NCBI GenBank assembly: GCA_045661305.1
Contig: JAZRFJ010000028.1
Span: forward strand, 8,605 to 72,604
Length of the DNA stretch: 64,000 bases
Source: UMGS1840 sp045661305
GTDB taxonomy: Bacteria > Bacillota > Clostridia > UMGS1840
Direction: 5' to 3'
The position numbers were made by a program, and so were the translations under genes. A model generated the notes under the pieces. It saw only the letters and a list, made by a program, of their open reading frames with translations. It did no database searches and had not been told where the DNA came from. Numbering within the stretch: position 1 is the first letter of the stretch; every line of letters begins with the position of its first letter. Below are positions 35,077 to 44,437 of this stretch, in pieces.

Positions 35077-37059
35077 TTGGAAAATAAAGAAGCTTATGGA
35101 CAAGATAGTATTTCAAAATTAAAGGATGAAGAGCGAGTTAGACTAAGACCCGCAGTTATTTTCGGCTCAGACGGTCTTGAGGGATGTCAGCACGCTGTTT
35201 TTGAAATACTTTCAAACTCAATAGACGAAGCTAGAGAGGGTTACGGAAAGAAAATTGAAGTAACAAGATACAGTGACCTCTCTGTTGAGGTTGTCGACCA
35301 TGGACGCGGTATACCTCTTGATTATAATACAAAAGAAGATACTTATAACTGGATGCTTGTTTTCTGCGAGCTTTATGCAGGCGGAAAATATAACAACCAG
35401 GATGGAGAAAACTATGAGTACAGCTTGGGACTTAACGGTCTTGGTGCATGTGCAACACAGTATGCGAGTGAATATATGGATGTTGAGGTTGTAAGAGACG
35501 GATATCTCTACAAGCTCCATTTTGAAAAGGGAAAAAATATCGGCGGTCTTTCAAAAGAGCCTACCTTAGAGAAGAAAACAGGCACAAAAATAAGATGGAG
35601 ACCTGACCTTGATGTTTTTACAGAAATCGAAATCCCTGCGGAATATTATATAAATACACTTAAAAAGCAAGCGGTTGTAAACGAGGGAATTACATTTATT
35701 TTTAAAGACCAGAAGGATGACGGAAAATTCCAGGAATACAGCTTTGTATATAAAAACGGTATCACTGACTATGTAAATGAGTTGAAAGGCGAAAAAGCAT
35801 TTACAGATGTTCATACAATAAGTGCTGAAAGAGTAGGCCGTGACAGAAGTGATAAGCCTGAATACAAAGTGAAAATGAATTTTGCTTTTTGTTTTTCAAA
35901 TGAAGTAAATGTTTTGGAATACTACCATAACTCAAGCTTTTTGGAGCATGGCGGTTCACCTGATAAGGCTGTAAAAAATGCCTTTGTTTACGCAATTGAC
36001 AGCTATATAAAACAACTTAACAAATATAATAAAAACGAGAATAAAATCACCTATAACGATGTTTTTGACAGCTTAATTCTCGTTTCTAATTCATTTTCAA
36101 CTATAACCTCCTACGAAAACCAGACTAAAAAGGCTATAACAAACAAATTCATTCAGGAGGCAATGACAGACTTCTTAAAACAGAAGCTTGAGACCTATTT
36201 TATTGAAAACAAGGCTGAGGCGGACAAGATTGCAGAACAGATACTTGTAAACAAAAGAAGTCGTGAGCAAGCCGAAAAAGCGAAAGTAAACATCAAGAAA
36301 AAGCTTTCGGGAAATATTGATATCACAAACAGAGTACAAAAATTTGTTGACTGCCGTACAAAAGACATAAAAAGACGCGAACTGTACATTGTTGAGGGTG
36401 ATTCTGCTCTTGGCTCATGTAAACAGGGGCGTGATGCAGAATTTCAGGCAATCATGCCAATACGAGGAAAAATTCTAAACTGCTTAAAAGCAGGCTATGA
36501 CAAAATTTTTAATTCCGAGATTATAACTGACCTTATCCGTGTGCTTGGATGCGGAGTTGAACTGAAGCTGAAAAACCAAAAGGATATGACAGCCTTTGAC
36601 CTTGCAAAATTAAAATGGGACAAGGTTATAATATGTACCGATGCCGATGTCGACGGCTTTCAGATAAGAACACTTGTTCTTACAATGCTTTATATACTTA
36701 CTCCTACACTTATCGACATAGGAAAAATATATATTGCAGAATCACCGCTTTTTGAGATCAATACAAAAAACGAAACCTTTTTTGCTTATGACGAAAGAGA
36801 AAAGGTTGAAATTATTTCAAAGCTCGGAAACGAAAAATATACCATTCAGCGTTCAAAAGGTCTTGGTGAAAACCAGCCTGACATGATGTGGCAGACAACT
36901 ATGAACCCCGAAACAAGACGGCTTATAAAGGTTATGCCTGAGGACGCAATTAAAACAAAAGATATTTTCGACCTTCTTTTAGGAGATAACCTGCAAGGAA
37001 GAAAAGACTATATACAGACAAACGGAAAAATGTACTACGAATTTCTTGATTTGAGCTGA
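35077..37059 (+). CDS. Type II topoisomerase subunit B (ParE/GyrB-like)
   Basis: 660 aa. GHKL ATPase domain: ILSNSIDEAREGYGKKIEVT, VVDHGRGIPLDYN, GLNGLGACATQYAS. Toprim domain: YIVEGDSALGSCKQGRD and TDADVDGFQIRTLVL. C-terminal QRSKGLGENQPDMMWQTTMN. The start is TTG at 35077 with AGAGGTGA 5 bases upstream. With the next gene it forms an ATP-dependent topoisomerase. The pair looks more like topoisomerase IV than gyrase, but the split is not certain. Confidence 0.88.
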   Translation: MENKEAYGQDSISKLKDEERVRLRPAVIFGSDGLEGCQHAVFEILSNSIDEAREGYGKKIEVTRYSDLSVEVVDHGRGIPLDYNTKEDTYNWMLVFCELYAGGKYNNQDGENYEYSLGLNGLGACATQYASEYMDVEVVRDGYLYKLHFEKGKNIGGLSKEPTLEKKTGTKIRWRPDLDVFTEIEIPAEYYINTLKKQAVVNEGITFIFKDQKDDGKFQEYSFVYKNGITDYVNELKGEKAFTDVHTISAERVGRDRSDKPEYKVKMNFAFCFSNEVNVLEYYHNSSFLEHGGSPDKAVKNAFVYAIDSYIKQLNKYNKNENKITYNDVFDSLILVSNSFSTITSYENQTKKAITNKFIQEAMTDFLKQKLETYFIENKAEADKIAEQILVNKRSREQAEKAKVNIKKKLSGNIDITNRVQKFVDCRTKDIKRRELYIVEGDSALGSCKQGRDAEFQAIMPIRGKILNCLKAGYDKIFNSEIITDLIRVLGCGVELKLKNQKDMTAFDLAKLKWDKVIICTDADVDGFQIRTLVLTMLYILTPTLIDIGKIYIAESPLFEINTKNETFFAYDEREKVEIISKLGNEKYTIQRSKGLGENQPDMMWQTTMNPETRRLIKVMPEDAIKTKDIFDLLLGDNLQGRKDYIQTNGKMYYEFLDLS

Positions 37060-37100
37060 TGCCCCCAAAATTTTAAATTAACAAGAAAGGTATATTATAT

Positions 37101-39269
37101 ATGAATTTTACACAGCAACATATAACTGACACTCTTATGACAAACTATATGCCATATGCAATGAGTGTTATTATTTCAAGAGCAATTCCTGAAATTGACG
37201 GTCTTAAGCCATCCCACCGAAAGCTTCTTTATACTATGTATAAAATGGGGCTTTTAAATTCAGCTAAAACAAAGTCTGCAAATGTTGTCGGACAGACAAT
37301 GAAATTAAATCCGCACGGTGACCAGGCAATATACGAAACACTTGTGCGTCTTACTACGGGAAACGAGTCACTTCTTCACCCGTATATCGACTCAAAAGGA
37401 AATTTCGGTAAGGTTTATTCAAGAGATATGGCATATGCCGCATCCCGTTACACAGAAGTAAAGCTTGAGGGTATTGCAAACGAATTATTCCGTGACATTG
37501 GAAGTGACACAGTTGACTTTATTGATAACTACGACGGCACAATGAAAGAGCCTGCACTCTTTCCTGTTACATTTCCTACTATCTTAACAGGCTCAAATCA
37601 GGGTATTGCTGTTGGTATGGCATCAAATATCTGCTCCTTTAATTTAAGGGAGGTTTGTGATGCTACAATTGCCTACTTAAAAGACGAGGACTGCGATATT
37701 TTTGAACATATAATCGCACCTGATTTTCCAACGGGCGGTATTGTAATTGCTAACAAAGAGGAATTAAAAGAAATCCTTGCAACAGGAAGAGGAAGCTTTA
37801 AAATCAGGTCAAAATATAAATATGACAAAAAAGAAAATCTTATTGAAGTATATGAAATTCCTTATTCGACAACAACAGAAGCAATAATGGACAAGATTAT
37901 TGAGCTTGTAAAAGCGGGAAAATTAAAGGAAATTTCCGATGTAAGAGACGAAACTGACAGAAACGGACTAAAACTCACAATCGACCTGAAAAAAGGTACT
38001 GACCCTGATAATCTTATGCTTAAATTATTTAAGCTTACACCTCTTCAGGACAGCTTTGGCTGTAACTTCAATATTATTATTGATAAAGAGCCTGATGTTT
38101 ACGGAGTTGGCGGAATAATTGCACAGTGGAGCAAATTCCGTATTAACTGTGTAAAAAGAAGACTTACCTATCAGATAAACAAGAAAAAAGACAGACTTCA
38201 TCTTCTTGAAGGTCTTAAAAAAATACTTCTTGATATAGATAAAGCTATTTCAATAATCCGTGAAACAGAGGACGACGCGTTTGTTGTTCCAAACCTCATG
38301 AAAGGATTTTCAATTGACGAAATTCAGGCAGAATTTATTGCAGAAATAAAATTGCGTAATCTTAATAAGAAATATATTCTTGATAAAATCGCAGATGTTG
38401 ACAAATTAAAAAGCGAAATTTCGGAAATGGAAGCTTGTCTTAAAAGCGAAAAAGGTGTTAAAAACATAATCATTGAAGAGCTTGAAAATGTTAAAGAAAA
38501 ATACGGCAAGGACAGAAAAACAGATTATATTGACGAGGCTGACGCCGAGCATTTTGACGATAATTTAAAAATCGAAGACTATAACCTCAAGCTTTTTATA
38601 ACAAAACAGCACTATATCAAAAAAATCCCACTTGTTTCGCTTCGTGCAGGCGGTGAGCATAAGCTTAAAGAGGACGATAAGGTTTCCTATGAAATAGACG
38701 AAACAAACTTAGGCGAAATCCTTGTATTTACAAATCAGTTTAACGCATATAAGCAAAAGCTTCACTTAATTCCTGACGCAAAGCTTTCAACCTACGGTGA
38801 ATATCTGCCGTCACTTTTGGAAATGGAAAAGGACGAAAAGCCTGTTAATGTATTTACAACAAAGGATTATAAGGCATTTTTCCTGTTTGTATTTGAAAAT
38901 GGTAAAGTAGCAAAAGTACCTTTAAGCTCATATCAGACAAAAACTAACAGAAAGCGTCTTATAAAAGCATATTCAAACGCATCTCCTGTTGTAAGAATAT
39001 TCAAGCTTGAAGAAGACTGTGACATTGCACTCTTCTCAGATAAAGAAAAGGTACTGATATTTAACACCTCTCTTGTAAGCTTAAAAACAACAAAAGATAC
39101 CATAGGAGTTCAGGCTATGAGGCTTACAAGGGCAAAAATAAAGCGTGCGGCACTTCTTAATGAAACAAAAATCAAAGAGCCTGAATTTTATTATGCAAAA
39201 TCAATTCCACTTAGCGGTTGCACACTTCGTCCTGAAGAAAAAGGCTTCAGACAGCTTAAGCTATACTAA
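37101..39269 (+). CDS. Type II topoisomerase subunit A (ParC/GyrA-like)
   Basis: 722 aa. Breakage-reunion domain with MPYAMSVIISRAIPEIDGLK, VVGQTMKLNPHGDQAIYETL and the catalytic Tyr in AYAASRYTEVKL. A long coiled tower and a short C-terminal domain follow. I see no GyrA box, which favours ParC (decatenation, chromosome separation) over gyrase. It lies 41 bases after the B subunit with AAAGG upstream of the ATG. Confidence 0.88.
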   Translation: MNFTQQHITDTLMTNYMPYAMSVIISRAIPEIDGLKPSHRKLLYTMYKMGLLNSAKTKSANVVGQTMKLNPHGDQAIYETLVRLTTGNESLLHPYIDSKGNFGKVYSRDMAYAASRYTEVKLEGIANELFRDIGSDTVDFIDNYDGTMKEPALFPVTFPTILTGSNQGIAVGMASNICSFNLREVCDATIAYLKDEDCDIFEHIIAPDFPTGGIVIANKEELKEILATGRGSFKIRSKYKYDKKENLIEVYEIPYSTTTEAIMDKIIELVKAGKLKEISDVRDETDRNGLKLTIDLKKGTDPDNLMLKLFKLTPLQDSFGCNFNIIIDKEPDVYGVGGIIAQWSKFRINCVKRRLTYQINKKKDRLHLLEGLKKILLDIDKAISIIRETEDDAFVVPNLMKGFSIDEIQAEFIAEIKLRNLNKKYILDKIADVDKLKSEISEMEACLKSEKGVKNIIIEELENVKEKYGKDRKTDYIDEADAEHFDDNLKIEDYNLKLFITKQHYIKKIPLVSLRAGGEHKLKEDDKVSYEIDETNLGEILVFTNQFNAYKQKLHLIPDAKLSTYGEYLPSLLEMEKDEKPVNVFTTKDYKAFFLFVFENGKVAKVPLSSYQTKTNRKRLIKAYSNASPVVRIFKLEEDCDIALFSDKEKVLIFNTSLVSLKTTKDTIGVQAMRLTRAKIKRAALLNETKIKEPEFYYAKSIPLSGCTLRPEEKGFRQLKLY

Positions 39270-39284
39270 AAACAGGAGGCTTTT

Positions 39285-40682
39285 ATGAAAAAATTCATCG
39301 GTTCATGGAGTTTTTATAAAAAAACTCTTATAATAGCAATTCCGATTATGATTCAAAATCTTATCACAAATTTCGTTGCACTTATTGACAACATAATGGT
39401 TGGGAAAATAGGAACCGAACAAATGTCAGGCGTTGCAATTTCAAATCAGCTTTTTTTCGTTTTTAATTTAGCTGTTTTCGGTTCAATTTCAGGTGCAGGA
39501 ATATTTTGTGCACAGTTTTTCGGAAAAAAGGACTACAAAGGTGTCCAAAGCACCTTCCGTTTTAAATTTTTAACTGCAGGTGTTATTACACTTTTAGGAT
39601 GTATTATCTTTCTTATTTTTGGTGGAAATCTCATATCCCTTTATTTACATGATGCACAAAAAGGGATTGACCTTAATAAGACATTTTTCTTTGCAAAGGA
39701 ATATATGGCAGTAATGCTTATAGGGCTTATCCCGTTTTCATTTGAACAGGTATATTCAAGCACACTAAGAGAGGGCGGAATTTCAACACCTCCGATGATA
39801 GCGGGAATTGTTGCTGTTATTACAAATATTATTCTTAACTATTTACTTATTTTTGGTATAGGATTCTTCCCCGAGTTAGGTGTTATAGGTGCTGCAGTTG
39901 CGACAGTAATTTCAAGGTTTGTTCAGCTTTTTATTGTTATTTTATGGACTCATTCACATAAAAATGAGCTTCCTTATATTAAAAATATTTATAAAACATT
40001 TAAAATTCCTGCAAATCTTGCAAAAAGAATTTTTATCAAGGGTTGTCTTCCGCTTACAACAAACGAATGTCTTTGGGGAGCAAGCGTTGCCGCACTTGCA
40101 CAATGCTACTCTGTAAGAGGAATTGATGTTGTTGCAGGACAAAATATTGCAAACACGGCAATAAACCTTTTTAATGTGCTTTTTATTGCATTTGGCTCGG
40201 GTGTTTCTGTTGTTTCGGGACAACTTCTCGGCGCTGATGACATTGAAGGCGCTAAAGATGCCGCACCAAAACTGATATTTTTCTCAGGTGCAATGTGCGT
40301 TGTTGTAGGGTTTGTAATGGCACTGGTTTCAAAAGTGTTCCCCGAAGTTTATAACACAACCCAAAATGTAAAATCCCTTGCAACTTCTTTTATTTTAATA
40401 AGTGCAATATTTATGCCTGTTCATTCAGTTGTACATTCAACATATTTTATTCTCCGTTCAGGAGGAAAAACTCTTATTACATTTCTTTTTGACAGTGTTT
40501 TTGCATGGGGAATAAGTGTTCCGTCAGCTTTTTTGCTTGCGCACTACACTAATCTCAACATAGTAGCAATATATATTTCAACACAGCTTATAGAAAGTAT
40601 AAAGTGCGTTATAGGGCTTGTTCTTATAAAAAAAGGTGTTTGGATTTCAAATATTATAAATGAAAAAAAGTTCAACTCGTAA
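39285..40682 (+). CDS. MATE-family multidrug efflux transporter
   Basis: 465 aa with twelve hydrophobic helices. The N-terminal half contains ALIDNIMVGKIGTEQMSGVA, a typical MATE motif, repeated in weaker form after residue 230 (ALAQCYSVRGIDVVAGQNIA). MATE pumps exchange drugs or metabolites for sodium or protons. AGGAGG lies before the ATG. It follows the topoisomerase pair by 15 bases. Confidence 0.88.
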   Translation: MKKFIGSWSFYKKTLIIAIPIMIQNLITNFVALIDNIMVGKIGTEQMSGVAISNQLFFVFNLAVFGSISGAGIFCAQFFGKKDYKGVQSTFRFKFLTAGVITLLGCIIFLIFGGNLISLYLHDAQKGIDLNKTFFFAKEYMAVMLIGLIPFSFEQVYSSTLREGGISTPPMIAGIVAVITNIILNYLLIFGIGFFPELGVIGAAVATVISRFVQLFIVILWTHSHKNELPYIKNIYKTFKIPANLAKRIFIKGCLPLTTNECLWGASVAALAQCYSVRGIDVVAGQNIANTAINLFNVLFIAFGSGVSVVSGQLLGADDIEGAKDAAPKLIFFSGAMCVVVGFVMALVSKVFPEVYNTTQNVKSLATSFILISAIFMPVHSVVHSTYFILRSGGKTLITFLFDSVFAWGISVPSAFLLAHYTNLNIVAIYISTQLIESIKCVIGLVLIKKGVWISNIINEKKFNS

Positions 40683-40702
40683 CACACAATGTTGTCAACT
40701 CA

Positions 40703-40725
40703 TTAAAATCATTTGCTGATTTTAA
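40703..40725 (+). promoter_or_regulatory. Small hairpin just before the dGTPase-like gene
   Basis: TTAAAATCA (40703-40711) pairs perfectly with TGATTTTAA (40717-40725). No T tract follows on the plus strand. The ribosome site GGAG lies right behind it, so it could affect translation. Confidence 0.4.
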
Positions 40726-40744
40726 AAAATAGGAGTGAAAAACT

Positions 40745-41926
40745 ATGGAATACAATAAATTAAGTGACAGTCTTATTGAAAAAATTAAGTCTGACAATCC
40801 TGAAAAATTTAAAAGCTATGATAAAGCAATCCGCAGGGACAATAATCACGATGTTGCAAACATATGGAGACCTGCGTTTGTAAGAGATATTGAAAAAATT
40901 CTTCATTGCCCCTATTATAACAGATATACGGACAAGACACAGGTTTTTTCATTCTATAAAAATGACGATATTTCCCGCCGCGCTCTTCATGTTCAGCTTG
41001 TTTCAAGAATTGCAAGAAATATCGGAAAGGTCTTAGGACTTGATTTGGAGCTTATTGAGGCTATCAGTATAGGTCACGATATCGGACATACTCCGTTTGG
41101 GCATGCAGGCGAAACCATTCTTAATAAGCTTTATAATTACCATACGGGAAGATACTTTATGCACAATGTGCATAGTGTGCGTGTTTTAGATAAAATTTTT
41201 AATTATAATATTTCACTCCAGACATTAGACGGAATTTTATGTCATAACGGAGAGGTTGAGCTTGAAAAATATCAGCCTGTTAAGCTCACAGATTTTTCTG
41301 ATTTTGATAAGAAGTTTGAAAATTGCTATATCAACAAAGATGCTTCATCAAAGCTTGTCCCCTCAACTCTTGAAGGCTGTGTTGTAAGAATAAGTGACAT
41401 TATAGCTTATTTGGGTAAAGACCGTCAGGATGCTTCAATCGTTGGCTATGAGCCTGATGAAAAAGTATATAACAACGGAAAAATAGGAACATTCAATGCA
41501 CAGATGATAAATAATCTTATTGTAAATATAATTGAAAACAGCTATAATAAGGACTATATTGCACTTGATACAAGTTATTTTGAAGATTTAAAAATTGCAA
41601 AAGAAGAAAACTACAGATTTATTTATCTTAACGACGCAGTTAAAAAGTTTTTGCCTCACATAGAGCCTATATTTGAAAAGATATATAATAAGTGTATTTT
41701 TGACCTTGATAAAAAAGATACCACATCATTAATATACCGTCACCACATAGATTATATCAAGGAAAGAACACGCTATTACGCAAAGAATAACTATGAAGAA
41801 ACAGAAAAAAACCAGATTGTTGTTGACTATATTGCAAGTATGACAGATGATTATATTACAGATTTATATGCTTACTGGTTCCCAAAAGAAAAACAGATTG
41901 AATATATTCCATATTTTTCTGATTAA
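40745..41926 (+). CDS. dGTPase-like HD-domain triphosphohydrolase
   Basis: 393 aa. The HD metal site is AISIGHDIGHTPFGHAGE (HD pair), with an earlier His in RRALHVQLVSRIAR and a later Asp in VRISDIIAYLGKD. This order matches deoxyguanosinetriphosphate triphosphohydrolases, which cut dNTPs to deoxynucleoside and triphosphate. Start ATG with GGAG upstream. It is a separate unit after the MATE gene; a defence or dNTP-pool role is possible but not shown. Confidence 0.82.
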   Translation: MEYNKLSDSLIEKIKSDNPEKFKSYDKAIRRDNNHDVANIWRPAFVRDIEKILHCPYYNRYTDKTQVFSFYKNDDISRRALHVQLVSRIARNIGKVLGLDLELIEAISIGHDIGHTPFGHAGETILNKLYNYHTGRYFMHNVHSVRVLDKIFNYNISLQTLDGILCHNGEVELEKYQPVKLTDFSDFDKKFENCYINKDASSKLVPSTLEGCVVRISDIIAYLGKDRQDASIVGYEPDEKVYNNGKIGTFNAQMINNLIVNIIENSYNKDYIALDTSYFEDLKIAKEENYRFIYLNDAVKKFLPHIEPIFEKIYNKCIFDLDKKDTTSLIYRHHIDYIKERTRYYAKNNYEETEKNQIVVDYIASMTDDYITDLYAYWFPKEKQIEYIPYFSD

Positions 41927-42011
41927 AATATGTAGTAACTGTGAAATTAATTGACTTTTCATTTTTAAGAGTATATAATACTTTTTAAACTACTCATCGG
42001 AGGGGTATAAT

Positions 42012-42836
42012 TTGTTTGGATATGTTGTAACAAACAACAAAATATTAAGTGAAGAGGATAATAAAATTTACCGTGCATATTATTGTGGTTTATGCCATGC
42101 ACTTAAAGAAAAATACGGTCAAATCAGCAGACTTACATTAAATTATGATTTGACCTTTCTTGCAATTTTTTTAGATGCAGTCTATGATATTCCCAAAAAA
42201 GAAGAACAGCTTGGCTGCACACTCCATCCGTTTTCAAAGCATTTATGTTATAAAAACGAAATTTTTTCCTACTGTGCGGATATGAATATCGCACTCACCT
42301 ACTATAAGCTTTTGGATGACTGGTATGATGACAAAAATATCTTTGCACTTTTCTCATCGGAATTTTTCAAGAAAAAAATTGAGGAAATTAAGAAAAAATA
42401 TCCTCGTCAATGCAGTGCAATAGAAGAAAACTTAAAAAAGCTTATGAAAGCTGAAAAAGAAAATATTCTTATTCCTGATATTCCTGCCTCACATTTCGGA
42501 AATCTTATGGGAGAGCTTTTTTGTTTATATGATGACAAAAACTCCGAGCTTTTAAAAAGCTTTGGTTTTGAGCTTGGAGAATTTATTTATATTATAGATG
42601 CCGTGAGTGACATAAAAAAGGACATCAAACAAAAAAAGTATAATCCGTTAATTACAACACCACGAAAGGATTTTGAAAAAATACTTACTCTTGTTTTAGC
42701 AGAATGTACAGATGTATATAATAAAATTGAAATAAAAAACAACAAATCAATTATTGACAATATTCTTTATTCAGGAATATGGACAAAATATGAACTGAAA
42801 AAACAAAGAAAAAAAGAAGGAAAGAAAAATGATTAA
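42012..42836 (+). CDS. DUF5685 family protein
   Basis: 274 aa. It begins at TTG (42012) with AGGGG upstream, giving [20 protein letters not shown] followed by [16 protein letters not shown]. This N-terminus with CGLCH is the DUF5685 signature. Other Cys and His ([17 protein letters not shown]) suggest metal binding; the rest is helical. Function unknown. It overlaps the J-domain gene by 8 bases and forms a three-gene operon with it and the membrane zinc-ribbon gene. Confidence 0.8.
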   Translation: MFGYVVTNNKILSEEDNKIYRAYYCGLCHALKEKYGQISRLTLNYDLTFLAIFLDAVYDIPKKEEQLGCTLHPFSKHLCYKNEIFSYCADMNIALTYYKLLDDWYDDKNIFALFSSEFFKKKIEEIKKKYPRQCSAIEENLKKLMKAEKENILIPDIPASHFGNLMGELFCLYDDKNSELLKSFGFELGEFIYIIDAVSDIKKDIKQKKYNPLITTPRKDFEKILTLVLAECTDVYNKIEIKNNKSIIDNILYSGIWTKYELKKQRKKEGKKND

Positions 42837-43425
42837 TGACCCATACAGCGTTCTTGGAGTTCCCAAAGGTGCCTCCGAGGACGAGGTTACAAAAGCATAC
42901 CGTAAGCTTGCAAAAAAATATCATCCTGACTTAAATCCCGGAAATAAAGAAGCCGAGAAGAAAATGAGCGAAATAAATGCAGCTTATGAACAAATTAAAA
43001 ACGGTGATACATCATCTGGTGGATATGGAAATTATGGAGGATATGGTAGTTATAACAATAATTCTTCTAACACTGACAGATTTTCCGCTGTTGAACACTT
43101 TATCCGCTTAGGATATTTTAATGAAGCAATAAATGCTCTTAATTCGATAAATGAAAGAAATGCAAAATGGTACTATTACAGTGCTATCGCAAATTACAGA
43201 CTTCATAACAAGGTTGTTGCTCTTTCACATATCGAAACTGCAGTTAGAATGGAGCCGAATAATTATCAGTATCAGGAGCTTCTTAACAGAATTAAAAATA
43301 ACAGCTATGTTTATGAACAGCAAAGCTCAACCTACGAAAGACCGTTTGCATTTCAAAATATCTGCTGGTGGTACTGTGTTATAAACTTTCTTCTTAACTG
43401 CTTTTGCGGAAGGGGGTGCTGTTAA
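42829..43425 (+). CDS. J-domain protein with Gly/Tyr linker and Cys-rich hydrophobic end
   Basis: 198 aa. The J domain (residues 3-65) has the HPD motif in [21 protein letters not shown] Gly/Tyr/Asn linker follows ([15 protein letters not shown]). A helical repeat region with TPR-like spacing ([20 protein letters not shown] and [20 protein letters not shown]) comes next. The last 20 residues are hydrophobic and Cys-rich ([20 protein letters not shown]), possibly a membrane or metal anchor. It should recruit DnaK (6040-7881) to a specific place or client. Confidence 0.8.
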   Translation: MINDPYSVLGVPKGASEDEVTKAYRKLAKKYHPDLNPGNKEAEKKMSEINAAYEQIKNGDTSSGGYGNYGGYGSYNNNSSNTDRFSAVEHFIRLGYFNEAINALNSINERNAKWYYYSAIANYRLHNKVVALSHIETAVRMEPNNYQYQELLNRIKNNSYVYEQQSSTYERPFAFQNICWWYCVINFLLNCFCGRGCC

Positions 43426-43832
43426 TGTTAAATAAGCTAAAAACATCTTTTTTAAGATTTATGACAGGACGCTACGGTCCTGATGCTTTTTATAAATTCC
43501 TTTTATATGTTTATATAGCACTTATAATTATAAATATATTTATAGGAAGTGCAATTCTTTACTATCTGTCACTTTTTGTACTTATATATATGTTATTTCG
43601 TTTTTTCTCAAAAAACATATATAAAAGGCAGGAGGAAAACCGTAAATACTGGGTAGTTCATGAGAAAGTAAGAAAATGGATTAATCTTCAGAAGAATAAA
43701 TACAAATTCAGAAAAACCCACATTTACAGAAAATGTCCTAATTGCAAGGTAAATATAAAATTGCCCAAAATAAAAGGCAAGCACACTTGTACCTGCCCTA
43801 AATGCAAAACAAATTTCAGTGTTTCCGTGTAA
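43425..43832 (+). CDS. Small membrane protein with C-terminal zinc ribbon
   Basis: 135 aa. Two hydrophobic helices (about 22-65), then a basic cytoplasmic segment and a zinc ribbon CPNCKVNIKLPKIKGKHTCT followed by CPKCKTNF. The ATG at 43425 overlaps the J-domain stop by one base (TAATG) with GGGGGTG upstream. Last gene of the operon. It may anchor the J-domain and DUF5685 proteins at the membrane; this is inference from context. Confidence 0.75.
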   Translation: MLNKLKTSFLRFMTGRYGPDAFYKFLLYVYIALIIINIFIGSAILYYLSLFVLIYMLFRFFSKNIYKRQEENRKYWVVHEKVRKWINLQKNKYKFRKTHIYRKCPNCKVNIKLPKIKGKHTCTCPKCKTNFSVSV

Positions 43833-43850
43833 AATAACAAAAGACGCAAG

Positions 43851-43885
43851 AAGGCTGTGAACGATTGCTCACAGCCCTTTTTATA
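43851..43885. terminator. Terminator after the DUF5685 operon
   Basis: GGCTGTGA pairs with TCACAGCC around an 8-base loop and is followed by TTTTTAT on the plus strand. Confidence 0.85.
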
Positions 43886-43888
43886 TGT

Positions 43889-44029
43889 TTAGTTATTTCC
43901 CCAGCAAAAGATTAAGAATACAGCTATAATAATTAAAATTATAACCCAACTGTCTGTACCATTATTATTGTTGCAAGGATTACAACAAGGGTCACAACAG
44001 CAGTTGTTATTATCGAATAAACTTGACAT
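43889..44029 (-). CDS. Cys-rich microprotein with C-terminal membrane helix
   Basis: 46 aa. A polar Cys-rich head (MSSLFDNNNCCCDPCCNPCN) is followed by NNNGTDSW and one hydrophobic helix VIILIIIAVFLIFCWG. GTGAGGT precedes the ATG. It resembles the YjcZ-like small proteins linked with the spore or membrane in Firmicutes but is too short to assign. Its stop is only a few bases from the convergent DUF5685 operon terminator. Confidence 0.7.
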   Translation of the reverse strand: MSSLFDNNNCCCDPCCNPCNNNNGTDSWVIILIIIAVFLIFCWGNN

Positions 44030-44049
44030 ATTAAAAAACCTCACTTTTT

Positions 44050-44232
44050 TTAGTCACAGCAGCCGCAATTTCCGCCGAACATATTTCCTGAAAATCCTCT
44101 TCCGCAACCGTCGTCACAGCCGTCATTGTAGTTGTTATTCATATTTCCGCAGTTACCGCAGAAGAAAAGAAGAACAAAAAGAATGATGAACCATAAAATT
44201 GTGTCGTCCTTAAAACCTCTTAAAAATTGCAT
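44050..44232 (-). CDS. Cys-rich microprotein with N-terminal membrane helix
   Basis: 60 aa. The N-terminus MQFLRGFKDDTILWFIILFV followed by LLFFCGNCG is one membrane helix; the tail is Gly/Asn/Cys-rich (CDDGCGRGF and GGNCGCCD). I start at the second ATG, 8 bases after GGGAG. Twenty bases upstream of the 46-residue gene, in the same direction, so co-transcribed. The two have the reverse topology of each other. Function unknown; metal binding or spore-coat assembly are possibilities. Confidence 0.68.
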   Translation of the reverse strand: MQFLRGFKDDTILWFIILFVLLFFCGNCGNMNNNYNDGCDDGCGRGFSGNMFGGNCGCCD

Positions 44233-44362
44233 AATCATATCTCCCTTTTTAATTTTTTTAAGAAAACCTTAGCGTTGGTATTTTTGGCTACTGTTTCCTT
44301 TCACAATCAATATATGTACTTTCCAAAAATGTGTTACTTTTTAAAAAAGTTTGTTAAAACAG

Positions 44363-44391
44363 TTGAAATTTATTAAAAAATATGTTAAAAT
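44363..44391 (+). promoter_or_regulatory. Sigma-A promoter of pheST
   Basis: TTGAAA (44363-44368), 17-base spacer, TAAAAT (44386-44391) with TGT before the -10 (extended -10). No T-box or leader stem is seen between it and pheS. Confidence 0.8.
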
Positions 44392-44437
44392 AATAAAGTA
44401 TACATATTTCTAAATTAAAAGAAAGGCAATGAAAAAA

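Noticed and set aside
40745..41926. dGTPase-like gene as part of a phage-defence island
   Set aside because: The neighbours are housekeeping genes and no other defence gene is present, so a defence role is not supported here.
44233..44437. T-box leader before pheST
   Set aside because: The promoter leaves under 50 bases before pheS, and no T-box or terminator stem is visible.
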